A DNA stretch of 64,000 nucleotides from JACVRW01 sp034664125 (lineage in GTDB: Bacteria > Actinomycetota > Thermoleophilia > Solirubrobacterales > Thermoleophilaceae), in assembly GCA_034664125.1 (NCBI GenBank), contig JAXDIG010000040.1, forward strand, positions 1-64,000, given 5' to 3'. A model generated the notes under the pieces. It was not told the origin of the DNA, made no database searches, and worked only from the letters and a program-made list of their open reading frames with translations. Positions 41,578 to 50,495 of the stretch are shown here, in pieces (the stretch's first letter is position 1; each line of letters starts with the position of its first letter). Both the position numbers and the translations under genes were made by a program.

Positions 41578-43116
41578 CTACGACACGGCAGTCAGGCGAC
41601 GCCGCGGCACCGCGACGTGGGTGGGCTCGTCGCGGCCGCGCAGCACGACCGAGTCGCGCACCTCCCAGAGGCGGGCCTCCTCGGCGGCGGCGCATCGCAG
41701 GACCGCCTGCGACGCGAACAGCCGCTCCGGCCGCCGCTTGGCGAGCTCGCACAGGCGGGCGGCCTCGTTGACGGGATCGCCGATGACGGTGTACTCGAAG
41801 CGCTCCTGGGCACCGACGTTGCCGGCCACGGCGGGTCCGGCCGAGACGCCGATGCCGGCCGTCGCGCCCTCCAGCTCGGCCTCGAGCCGGTCGGCCAGGG
41901 TGCGCGCGGCGCGCAGCGCGTCGCCGGCGGCATCCGGGCGGGCGGTCGGCGCTCCGAAGACGCACAGCGCGGCGTCCCCCTCGAACTTGTTGACCCAGCC
42001 GCAGTTCTCCTCGACGACCTCCACGACGATGGCGAAGAAGGCGTTCAGCAGAGCCACGACCTGCTCCGGCGGGCGCCTCACCGCGAGCTGGGTGGAGCCG
42101 ATCACGTCCACGAACACGATCGCCACCTCGCGCAGCTCGCCGCCCAGCTTCACCTCGCCGTCGGTTTCCAGGGCGGCCTGGGCCACCTCGCGGCCGACGT
42201 GACGGCCGAACAGGTCGCGCAGCCGCTCGCGCTCACGCAAGCCGGCGGCCATCGAGTTGAAGCCCGCCTCCAGCAGGCCGACCTCGCTGCCGTCGTCGAC
42301 CGGCACCGTGACGTCCAGGTCGCCCTCCTCGATGCGCCCGATCGCCCGCTGTACCGCACGGATCGGCTCCGCGACCGAACGCGCGGCGATCGTGATGGCG
42401 ACCAGGCCCACGCACACGCCGACCACGCCCAGGAACGTGACTGCGCTGGCGAGCAGCAGCGGGTCCTCGTCCGGCTGGGCGATGCCCGCGGCGGCGATCA
42501 GCAGGATGCCGAGCAGCGGCACGCCGGTTCCGAGCGACCACGCCATCGTCAGCCGCCCTGCCACGCCGGGGCCGGAGCGAGCCGGCGGCGGACCACCGGC
42601 GAGAGCGAGCTCGGTGATGGGGCGAATGATGCGCTCGCACATCAGGTAGCCGAGCGCGATGCTGGTTTCCCCGGCCAGCAGCAGGCCGCCGCCCACGACG
42701 AGCGCCGACCAGCCCGAGTCGGGCAGGTTGAGCAGCGTGAACAGGATGGCGGCGAGCACCCAGAACACGCCGGATACGCGGACGAAGTTCATCGGCTGTC
42801 CGAGCACGGTGCGGCGCTCGGCGTCGGTAGGCGGGCGGCGCTCGCTCAGCCAGCGCTCGACCGGAGCGCCGTGGCGCTTCGCCCAGAACGTCCCCAGCGT
42901 CAGGGACAGCGGCAGGTAGACGGCCGCGACGATCGCGTTGAGGGCGAGCTGCTTGTCAGGCTGGGCAGGGGCGTACGGCGTCAGGAAGCCGAGCAGGAGG
43001 AACATCACGAAGCCGCCCAGGCTGTGGGCGATCACGGCCGCCCGGGTGAGCCGGCGGACTATCGCCCGCCACAGCTCGACTCCACCCACGCCGTCCGGCT
43101 CGGCTCGCTCGACCAT
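41578..43116 (-). CDS. Membrane adenylate cyclase, class III, with HAMP domain
   Basis: 512 residues. Six predicted membrane helices (about 25-265), a HAMP linker (AARSVAEPIRAVQRAIGRIEEGDLDVTVPV, core EPIRAVQRAIGRIEEGDL), then a class III cyclase domain (about 315-500). Catalytic residues are present: metal Asp in IVFVDVIGST and FEGDAAL, adenine-selecting Lys in WVNKFEGD and Asp in YTVIGDPVNEAARL, which also supplies the Asn/Arg transition-state pair. So it should make cAMP, not cGMP. A TGTGA-N6-TCACA palindrome lies 53 bases upstream of ATG 43116. Confidence 0.93.
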   Translation of the reverse strand: MVERAEPDGVGGVELWRAIVRRLTRAAVIAHSLGGFVMFLLLGFLTPYAPAQPDKQLALNAIVAAVYLPLSLTLGTFWAKRHGAPVERWLSERRPPTDAERRTVLGQPMNFVRVSGVFWVLAAILFTLLNLPDSGWSALVVGGGLLLAGETSIALGYLMCERIIRPITELALAGGPPPARSGPGVAGRLTMAWSLGTGVPLLGILLIAAAGIAQPDEDPLLLASAVTFLGVVGVCVGLVAITIAARSVAEPIRAVQRAIGRIEEGDLDVTVPVDDGSEVGLLEAGFNSMAAGLRERERLRDLFGRHVGREVAQAALETDGEVKLGGELREVAIVFVDVIGSTQLAVRRPPEQVVALLNAFFAIVVEVVEENCGWVNKFEGDAALCVFGAPTARPDAAGDALRAARTLADRLEAELEGATAGIGVSAGPAVAGNVGAQERFEYTVIGDPVNEAARLCELAKRRPERLFASQAVLRCAAAEEARLWEVRDSVVLRGRDEPTHVAVPRRRLTAVS

Positions 43117-43168
43117 GGTCGCTCACGAGCAGTGTCCCTCAGAGAGGCGCTGGCGACGCCTAAGCGTC

Positions 43169-43184
43169 TGTGAGATGCGTCACA
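43169..43184 (-). promoter_or_regulatory. CRP-type palindrome upstream of the adenylate cyclase
   Basis: TGTGA (43169-43173), GATGCG, TCACA (43180-43184): a perfect match to the cAMP-receptor-protein consensus TGTGA-N6-TCACA. It lies between the sigma factor stop (43194) and the cyclase start (43116), 53 bases upstream of the latter. A second small hairpin, GACGC-TTAG-GCGTC, follows on the leftward strand, so a role in ending the sigma message is the competing explanation. Confidence 0.55.
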
Positions 43185-43193
43185 CAGGCCGAT

Positions 43194-44060
43194 CTACGCC
43201 GCGTCGCGCAGGCCCTGCGCCTCGGCGAGCGTGGAGAGCTTGCGCAGCGCCGTCTCCTCGATCTGCCGCGTGCGCTCGCGCGTGAGCCCGAACAGCTTGG
43301 CCACCTGGTCGAGCGTCTGCGGCTGCTCGCCGCCGACCCCGTAGCGCAGCTCCACGATGCGGCGGTCGCGGTACGAGAGGTGCTCCAGCACCTCTGCCAG
43401 GCGCTGGCGCATCAGCGACTCCGCCGCCGCCTCGTAGGGGCTGGGCGTGGACTCGTCGGGGATCAGATCGCCGAACTGGGCGGCGTCGCCGTCGTCTCCG
43501 ACCGGCTTGTCGAGCGAGACGAGCTGCTGCGCGGCGCGCATGATGACGTCCGCCTCGACCGGGTCGACCCCGGCGAGCTCCGCGATCTCCTCGATCGTCG
43601 GGTCGCGGTCGCCCTGGGCCTCCAGCTTGCGCTGGGCGCCGTCGAGCTTCTTCAGCACGTTGTCGATGTGGATCGGGATCCGGATCGTCCGGCCCTTGTC
43701 CGCGATCGCCCTCGAGATCGCCTGCCGGATCCACCAGGTGGCGTAGGTCGAGAACTTCCAGCCCTTGCGCCAGTCGAACTTCTCCACCGCACGCACGAGG
43801 CCGATCGTGCCCTCCTGGATCAGGTCGAGGAACGGCAGGCCCTGGTTGCGGTAGCGCTTGGCGATCGAAACCACGAGGCGCAGGTTCGCGCGCATCATGT
43901 GGTCCTTCGCATCGAGGTCGCCGCGCTCGATGCGCTTCGACAGCTCGACCTCCTCCTCGCGGGTCAGCAGCGGGGTCGCCGCGATCCCGTCGAGGAACTG
44001 CTGGAGCGAGTCGACAGTCGGGTCCGGCGCGGGTTGAGGGATCAGAGTTTCCGTTGTCAC
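43194..44060 (-). CDS. RNA polymerase sigma factor, RpoD/sigma-70 type
   Basis: 288 residues. Region 1.2 (DSLQQFLDGIAATPLLTREEEVELSKRIERGD), regions 2.1-2.4 (MRANLRLVVSIAKRYRNQGL, DLIQEGTIGLVRAVEKFDW, KFSTYATWWIRQAISRAI), region 3 and region 4 (LTRERTRQIEETALRKL) are all present, without an N-terminal region 1.1. It could be the primary sigma of a lineage with short SigA, or a group 2 sigma. GTG 44060 with TAGCTT 7 bases upstream; the frame is open further upstream without homology. Confidence 0.92.
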   Translation of the reverse strand: MTTETLIPQPAPDPTVDSLQQFLDGIAATPLLTREEEVELSKRIERGDLDAKDHMMRANLRLVVSIAKRYRNQGLPFLDLIQEGTIGLVRAVEKFDWRKGWKFSTYATWWIRQAISRAIADKGRTIRIPIHIDNVLKKLDGAQRKLEAQGDRDPTIEEIAELAGVDPVEADVIMRAAQQLVSLDKPVGDDGDAAQFGDLIPDESTPSPYEAAAESLMRQRLAEVLEHLSYRDRRIVELRYGVGGEQPQTLDQVAKLFGLTRERTRQIEETALRKLSTLAEAQGLRDAA

Positions 44061-44067
44061 GGCCGCC

Positions 44068-44073
44068 AAGCTA
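44068..44073 (-). promoter_or_regulatory. -10 box for the sigma factor gene
   Basis: TAGCTT (complement of 44068-44073) lies exactly 7 bases before GTG 44060, so the message is probably leaderless. Confidence 0.45.
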
Positions 44074-44110
44074 CGACCGCGTCTTAAGGACGACCTAAAT
44101 CCTGTCCGGC

Positions 44111-44126
44111 AGTGGCAATTGCCACT
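44111..44126. promoter_or_regulatory. Perfect 16-base palindrome between hydrolase and sigma gene
   Basis: AGTGGCAATTGCCACT is a perfect 16-base palindrome covering the last bases of the hydrolase gene (stop 44125-44127) and lying about 40 bases upstream of the sigma -10 box. The symmetry and position suit a dimeric regulator of the sigma gene; a short terminator is possible but no T-run follows. Confidence 0.45.
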
Positions 44127-44803
44127 AAGCGGCGAGAAAGTCGCGCACCAGCCGGGCCGTCTCGGCCGGCCGCTCCAGCGCCGGGAGATGCCCGGCTCCG
44201 GGGATCGTCGCCCTGCGCGCGCCGGCGATCCCTTCGGCAAGGCGGTCGGCGACCGCGTGAAAGTCGGGTTTGTCGAGCTCACCGACCGCAACCAGGCAGC
44301 CAGCGGTGACGGTGCTCAGGTCGATGCTGTCGGGCTCGATCCCCTCGGCCTCGGACTCCTGGTCCAGCTCGAATGCGCGCTCCTGCATCTCGATCACCCG
44401 GTCGCGCGACCCGCGGTCCTCGAGCCAGAAGTCGGCGTTCAGGATGGCCGCGCCGCGCAGGTCCCCCTGTTCGAGCAGGCCCTCCTCCTCCTTGCTGAAG
44501 TCCAGAACCTGCTGCGACCAGTCGTGGTCTGGGAGCGGGGCACCCAGCAGCACGAGCTTGCTCACGAGCTGTGGGTGCTGAGCAGCCACCTGCAAGCAGA
44601 CCCACCCGCCGTACGACGCGCCAACCAGCGCGGCGGGCTCGCCTTCGAGAGCCGCCGCGAGGTCGTCCGCATGCGAGAACTCGCCCGCCGCCGGCAGCGG
44701 CGTCCGCCCGAAGCCGGCCAGCTCGTGGCGGGTCGCGCCCGGAAGGTCGAAGCCGTCCCACATGCGGGAGTCGCAGACGCCCGAGTGGACGAGCACGATC
44801 CGG

Positions 44804-44814
<11 letters not shown>
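44125..44814 (-). CDS. Alpha/beta hydrolase
   Basis: 229 residues. IVLVHSGVCDSRMWDGF (oxyanion region), nucleophile elbow VGASYGGWVCL (Ser), acid in AVGELDKPDFH, and GAGHLPALERP (His) give a complete triad. Resembles the many small esterase/lactonase-type hydrolases; substrate unknown. ATG 44814 lies 11 bases inside the end of lepA, so it is translated from the lepA message. Confidence 0.88.
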
Positions 44815-46618
<1,804 letters not shown>

Positions 46619-46652
46619 GCGGACCTTCTGAGTATGGCGATCAGTCACACTG

Positions 46653-47066
46653 TTGATCGGACTCGTGGCAGGCAGCGACATCGACGTGGTCAAGGCCGTG
46701 TTCGCGGCCTTCGCCGAGCGCGACGTGGAGGGGGTGCTGACGCACGTCCACGGCGACATCGTCTTCAGCCCGGTGACCGGCGACTACGCCGGCCGCACCG
46801 AGCCGTACCGCGGGCACGACGGCATGCGGCAGTACTTCCGGGACGTGGCGACCGTCTGGGACGAGCTGCGCATCGTGCCGGGCGACTTCCGCCAGGACGG
46901 CGACACGATCCTGGTCACCGGCCGCGTGAGCGCCCGCTCCCCGGCCCGCATCGTGGCGGGATCGACCGGCTGGATCTGGCGCATGGACGGCGGGCGCGTC
47001 GCGCACATCCGCGTCTACGAGTCGGCAGCGGACGCGATGGCGGCGTTCGAGGGCCGGGGCGCCTGA
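46653..47066 (+). CDS. NTF2-like / SnoaL-like domain protein
   Basis: 137 residues with the cone-shaped NTF2 fold pattern: VVKAVFAAFAERDVEGVLTHVHGDIVF, PYRGHDGMRQYFRDVATVWDEL, WIWRMDGGRVAHIRVYES. Such proteins act as small hydrolases, isomerases or binding modules; no catalytic residue set is clear. Start is either TTG 46653 or GTG 46665; neither has a clear ribosome site, and CACACT (46646-46651) is a weak -10. Confidence 0.75.
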   Translation: MIGLVAGSDIDVVKAVFAAFAERDVEGVLTHVHGDIVFSPVTGDYAGRTEPYRGHDGMRQYFRDVATVWDELRIVPGDFRQDGDTILVTGRVSARSPARIVAGSTGWIWRMDGGRVAHIRVYESAADAMAAFEGRGA

Positions 47067-47152
47067 GCCCGAGTCCCCGCCCCTTCTTCGCCTGCGCGTG
47101 CGCATCTTGTAACGAACGACAGCACCCAGGTCACGGAGTTCGCGGCACGATC

Positions 47153-47205
47153 GGAGTGTGGGCTACCAGGCGCGCGCATATGACGCAGATCGCTACCCGC
47201 ACTCC
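47153..47205. repeat. Second copy of the GCGCGCATATGACGC hairpin element
   Basis: GGAGTGTGGG (47153-47162) pairs with CCCGCACTCC (47196-47205, one G-T pair) around the core GCGCGCATATGACGC (47172-47186), identical to 19852-19866. All spacings equal those of the copy at 19833-19885. Where the arms differ between copies (GGTA/TACC versus GGG/CCC) pairing is kept, indicating selection on the hairpin. Here it overlaps the first codons of the AbiEi/DUF559 frame. Confidence 0.6.
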
Positions 47206-48123
47206 TCGGTCGATGAGCTGGTCTCGCTCGCCGGCAGGCAGCACGGGGTGGTGTCGAAGAGGCAGCTCCTCGAGCTCGGATTCACAAGGGATGCCGTGCG
47301 GCGCCGGGTGGAGCGCAAGCAGCTGTTGCGGCTGCACGACGGCGTTTTCGCGGTGGGCCATGCTGCCCTGACGGCCGACTCACGGCGGCTGGCCGCCGTG
47401 ATGGCCTGCGGGCCGAAGGCGCTGCTCAGCCATCGCGCTGCTGCTTCCGCCCAAGGACTGCTGTCCTCTTCGCCGCAGTTTGAGGTGACCGTGCCACGCG
47501 GGACGAGGCCCAAGCCCGGCATCGTCGTCCACCGCTCGCGGCTCATCCACCCAGAGGACCGCGCCGTGCTCCGGGGCATTCCGGTCACCAGCGTGGCCCG
47601 CACCCTCGTGGACCTCGCGGATGTCCTGAGCGAAGAGCGGCTCGCCAGGGCCGTTCACGAGGCGGAGGTGGGGCGCCAATTCGACCTGAGCGCCATCGAG
47701 CGCGTCGTCGGCCGCCTCCCCGGCCGCACCGGGCGCCACCGCCTCCTGCGTGTCCTGGTCGCCTACAGGCCCGACCCGCACTTCACGCGCAGCCGGGCGG
47801 AGCGCCGTTTCCTGGCGCTCTGCGAGTGCCACGGCCTGCCACCGCCGCAGACGAATCTGTCGATAGCCGGGCACGAGGTCGACGCCTACTGGCCGGACGT
47901 GAGGATCGCGGTCGAGATCGACGGCGCCGAGGCTCACCACACGCGCAGGGCGTTCCACGAGGATCGAGCTCGTGACCGCGCGCTGGCGGCCGAGAGCATC
48001 CACGTCGTGCGGGTCACCTGGCCCGACCTCGACGACGAGGCGCGCCTGGCCGCGGAGCTGCGGGCGATCAGGGCCGGCGCTGCGCTCGCAGCAGGTAGTC
48101 CACCTGCTCCTGCTTGCGCATGA
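47158..48123 (+). CDS. AbiEi-like N-terminal domain fused to DUF559 nuclease-like domain
   Basis: 321 residues. The N-terminal region (about 20-75; LAGRQHGVVSKRQLLELGFTRDAVRRRV...) is the winged-helix domain of AbiEi-type antitoxins; a middle region follows (ALLSHRAAASAQGLL, IPVTSVARTLVDLADVL). The C-terminal region (about 235-310) resembles DUF559/Vsr-like endonucleases: VDAYWPDVRIAVEIDGAEAH with the D...ExD acidic set, then RDRALAAESIHVVRVTW. Start GTG 47158 is the only in-frame start after a stop at 47110. No cognate AbiEii toxin is adjacent. Confidence 0.8.
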   Translation: MGYQARAYDADRYPHSSVDELVSLAGRQHGVVSKRQLLELGFTRDAVRRRVERKQLLRLHDGVFAVGHAALTADSRRLAAVMACGPKALLSHRAAASAQGLLSSSPQFEVTVPRGTRPKPGIVVHRSRLIHPEDRAVLRGIPVTSVARTLVDLADVLSEERLARAVHEAEVGRQFDLSAIERVVGRLPGRTGRHRLLRVLVAYRPDPHFTRSRAERRFLALCECHGLPPPQTNLSIAGHEVDAYWPDVRIAVEIDGAEAHHTRRAFHEDRARDRALAAESIHVVRVTWPDLDDEARLAAELRAIRAGAALAAGSPPAPACA

Positions 48124-48505
48124 TCATGTGCTCCAGCCTGTGCTCGATCGCCTCGGAGGCCGCCTCGCGCCCGGTGGGCTCGATCGCCGCCTGGAGCGCC
48201 TCGAGCGTCTCGGCCTCGTCGGCGATCAGCCGGTCCAGCGCCTCTGACGGGTCGGGGGCGAAGCTGATCGACGCCACGTCGGTGGTCGGCTCGCCGCCCA
48301 GCGCCGCGATCTTCTCGACCAGCCGCGTCGCGTCCTCGAGCTCCGAGAGCGCGTGCTTGCGCATCTTGTCCGCGTGTGCCTGGTACTCCAGGCCGATCAC
48401 GCTCCCCGCCACCAGCGAGTACTGCAGCACGGAGCGGTGCTGCAACCGGAGCGCCTTGTTGAGGCACTCGATCTGCTCCTCCACATCCATCTTCTCCTCG
48501 GGCAT
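48068..48505 (-). CDS. Ferritin-like four-helix protein
   Basis: 145 residues, all-helical, resembling bacterioferritin: LNKALRLQHRSVLQYSLVAG (helix A), HADKMRKHALSELEDATRLVEKIAALGG (helix B), and C-terminal EHRLEHMIMRKQEQVDYLLRAQ. The first-helix ligand is Gln rather than Glu and the usual EmkH pair of helix B reads SELED, so the di-iron site looks altered. Start is ATG 48505 or, with GGAG just upstream, ATG 48490 (140 residues). The 3' end overlaps the convergent AbiEi/DUF559 gene by 56 bases. Confidence 0.78.
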   Translation of the reverse strand: MPEEKMDVEEQIECLNKALRLQHRSVLQYSLVAGSVIGLEYQAHADKMRKHALSELEDATRLVEKIAALGGEPTTDVASISFAPDPSEALDRLIADEAETLEALQAAIEPTGREAASEAIEHRLEHMIMRKQEQVDYLLRAQRRP

Positions 48506-48515
48506 GAGGCGGCTC

Positions 48516-50123
48516 TTACCCCTCGGAGCGTCCACGGCTAACCAGCAGCCGCTTGATCTGCAGCGCCTCGGGCACGCGCATCGCCCATACGGTGGCCGCG
48601 TAGACGGCGAAGCCGGCGGCCAGCGCCGACAGCACGGCCACCGCCTGACCGGCCAGTCCGCGCCCGAGGGCCGAGTCGAGCCCGTACCAGACGCCATATG
48701 CGACCGCGCCCAGCAGCGCCGCCGCGATCAGAATCCGCGCCGCCGCGGCGAGCGTGCGCGCGGCCTCCACCCCGCCGAGGTCGCGGCTCAGCAGCCACCC
48801 CTGCGCCAGGCACATCGAAACCGTCCCGACCACCGTGCCGAGCACGATCCCGGCGATCTCGAAGGGTCCGTACAGCGCCGCCGCGAGCGCCGCGTTCACC
48901 ACCAGGTTGAGGCCGGCCAGCGCGGTCGTCGCCCACGGCCGCTGCAGGCTGAAGAAGGTCCGCGAGAAGAGCAGGCTGACCCCCTGGAACGGCAGCGAGA
49001 TCGACCACCACACCAGCGCGGTGGAGGTGAGGTCGGTGGCGTGGGCGTCGAAGGCGCCGCGCTGGTAGATCAGCCGCGTGATCGGCTCGGCCAGCACCGC
49101 CATCGCGACCGCGCTCGGGATCAGCAGGAGGCAGATCTGCCGCACGCCGTTGCCCATCGTGCGGCGCAGGTCGTCTCTTGCGCCACGGGCCGCGAAGCGC
49201 GACAGCGTCGGGAACAGGATCGTCGCGATCGAGATCGAGAACAGGCCCTGCGGCAGCTGGTAGACCCGGAACGCCTTGTCGATCGCGGCCGGCGCCTGCG
49301 CGGACACGAGCGTGCCGAACAGCGAGTTGATCAGCAGGCTGAGGTTGATCAGGCCCAGAGCGATCGTCACCGGCAGCATCAGCTTGAGCACCCGGCGCAC
49401 GCGCTTGTCGCGCCAGTCGAGCCGGAAGGTCAGGCGCGCGCCGCGACCGCGCAGCCACGGTAACGGCAGCAGGAACTGCACCACCGTGCCGACCAGGATG
49501 CCGATCGCGTAGGCGTAGATCTCGTCCCCTTCCGGCAGCACCGGCACGAGGCCCACGAGCGCACCGATGATCACGAGGTTCCAGGCCACCGGTGCCAGCG
49601 CCGGCACCGCGAAGTGCTCGAACGAGTTGAGCATCCCGACCACCAGCCCGGAAAGCGCCAGCAGAAGCACGATCGGGAACATCAGCCGCGACAGCTCCAC
49701 CGTGAGGTCCCTCAAGGCCGGCTGGTCGTCGAACCCCGGCGCGAACAGGCTCATCAGCGGCTCGGCCAGCAGGATGAACAGGACCGTGACGCCGCCGAGC
49801 ACCAGGCAGATCAGGAAGAACAGGCTCGACGCGACGCGGAAGGCCTCCTTGCGCTCGCCCTTCTCGAGCAGCTCGGTGAAGACCGGCACGAAGGCGCCCT
49901 GGAGCGCCGAGTCGGCGAACAGCGCGCGCACCAGGTTCGGCACCTGGAAGGCGATCGTGAACGCCGACATCGCGCCCGAGACGCCGAAGTAGCGCGCCGC
50001 CACGACCTCGCGAGCGAGCCCGAGCAGGCGCGATAGGCCCGTCGCGAACGAGAAGAAGGCGGTGTTGCGGGCGAGCCGGCGACCGTGGCCGGGCCGGTCC
50101 GGAGCGTCAGTCTGCGACTGCAT
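48516..50123 (-). CDS. murJ: Lipid II flippase MurJ
   Basis: Peptidoglycan precursor flippase, 535 residues with about 14 membrane helices. ARNTAFFSFATGLSRLLGLAREVVAARYFG and FQVPNLVRALFADSALQGAFVPVFTEL (core VPNLVRALFADSALQGAFVP) are MurJ/MviN signatures, and RVYQLPQGLFSISIATILFP and YQRGAFDAHAT follow. No C-terminal extension of the mycobacterial type. ATG 50123, divergent from rpsT. Confidence 0.95.
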   Translation of the reverse strand: MQSQTDAPDRPGHGRRLARNTAFFSFATGLSRLLGLAREVVAARYFGVSGAMSAFTIAFQVPNLVRALFADSALQGAFVPVFTELLEKGERKEAFRVASSLFFLICLVLGGVTVLFILLAEPLMSLFAPGFDDQPALRDLTVELSRLMFPIVLLLALSGLVVGMLNSFEHFAVPALAPVAWNLVIIGALVGLVPVLPEGDEIYAYAIGILVGTVVQFLLPLPWLRGRGARLTFRLDWRDKRVRRVLKLMLPVTIALGLINLSLLINSLFGTLVSAQAPAAIDKAFRVYQLPQGLFSISIATILFPTLSRFAARGARDDLRRTMGNGVRQICLLLIPSAVAMAVLAEPITRLIYQRGAFDAHATDLTSTALVWWSISLPFQGVSLLFSRTFFSLQRPWATTALAGLNLVVNAALAAALYGPFEIAGIVLGTVVGTVSMCLAQGWLLSRDLGGVEAARTLAAAARILIAAALLGAVAYGVWYGLDSALGRGLAGQAVAVLSALAAGFAVYAATVWAMRVPEALQIKRLLVSRGRSEG

Positions 50124-50132
50124 CCGAGGCGC

Positions 50133-50138
50133 TACACT
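50133..50138 (+). promoter_or_regulatory. -10 box for rpsT
   Basis: TACACT, with transcription expected near 50145, would leave a leader of about 39 bases before ATG 50184. The leader is GC-rich (CGCCGGAGTACCGGGCGCGGCG) and could fold. S20 genes are often autogenously controlled at translation, so this leader is worth noting. Confidence 0.35.
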
Positions 50139-50183
50139 TGGCCTCCGCCGCGCCGGAGTACCGGGCGCGGCGTCGGTTCGTAT

Positions 50184-50447
50184 ATGGCCAACATCGCATC
50201 ACAAGAAAAGCGGATCCACCGGGCGGAGCGCGAGCGGCTTGAAAACCGCCGCCGCACGTCGCAGGTAAAGACGTGGTTCCGCCGCCTCGAGTCCGCGGTC
50301 GGCGAGGGCGACGGCGCGACCGCCGATCAGGAGTTCCGCAGCCTGGTTTCGCGGATCGACAGGGCCGTCAAGTCGGGGGCGCTGCACCGCAACAACGGCG
50401 CGCGCAAGAAGGCCCGCGCAGCGCGCATCCGCTCGCGCCTGTCTTAA
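50184..50447 (+). CDS. rpsT: 30S ribosomal protein S20
   Basis: 87 residues, basic and helical. MANIASQEKRIHRAERERLEN, RRRTSQVKTWFRRLE and the C-terminal GALHRNNGARKKARAARIRS match S20. ATG 50184 gives the standard MANI start; upstream in-frame codons are not conserved. Often found facing holA, as here where holA lies 2 kb downstream on the other strand. Confidence 0.96.
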   Translation: MANIASQEKRIHRAERERLENRRRTSQVKTWFRRLESAVGEGDGATADQEFRSLVSRIDRAVKSGALHRNNGARKKARAARIRSRLS

Positions 50448-50479
50448 CGGTTCCTCTATACGCCGCCAGCCCGACGGGA

Positions 50480-50485
50480 TAGGCT
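50480..50485 (+). promoter_or_regulatory. -10 box for the phospholipase C-like gene
   Basis: TAGGCT ends 10 bases before ATG 50496, giving a leader of about 3-4 bases and no ribosome binding site. Confidence 0.4.
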
Positions 50486-50495
50486 GACGCGCGCG

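Noticed and set aside
43117..43193. Simple rho-independent terminator after the sigma gene
   Set aside because: GACGC-TTAG-GCGTC could be a weak hairpin, but there is no T-run; I list the TGTGA palindrome as a regulatory candidate and keep termination as the alternative.
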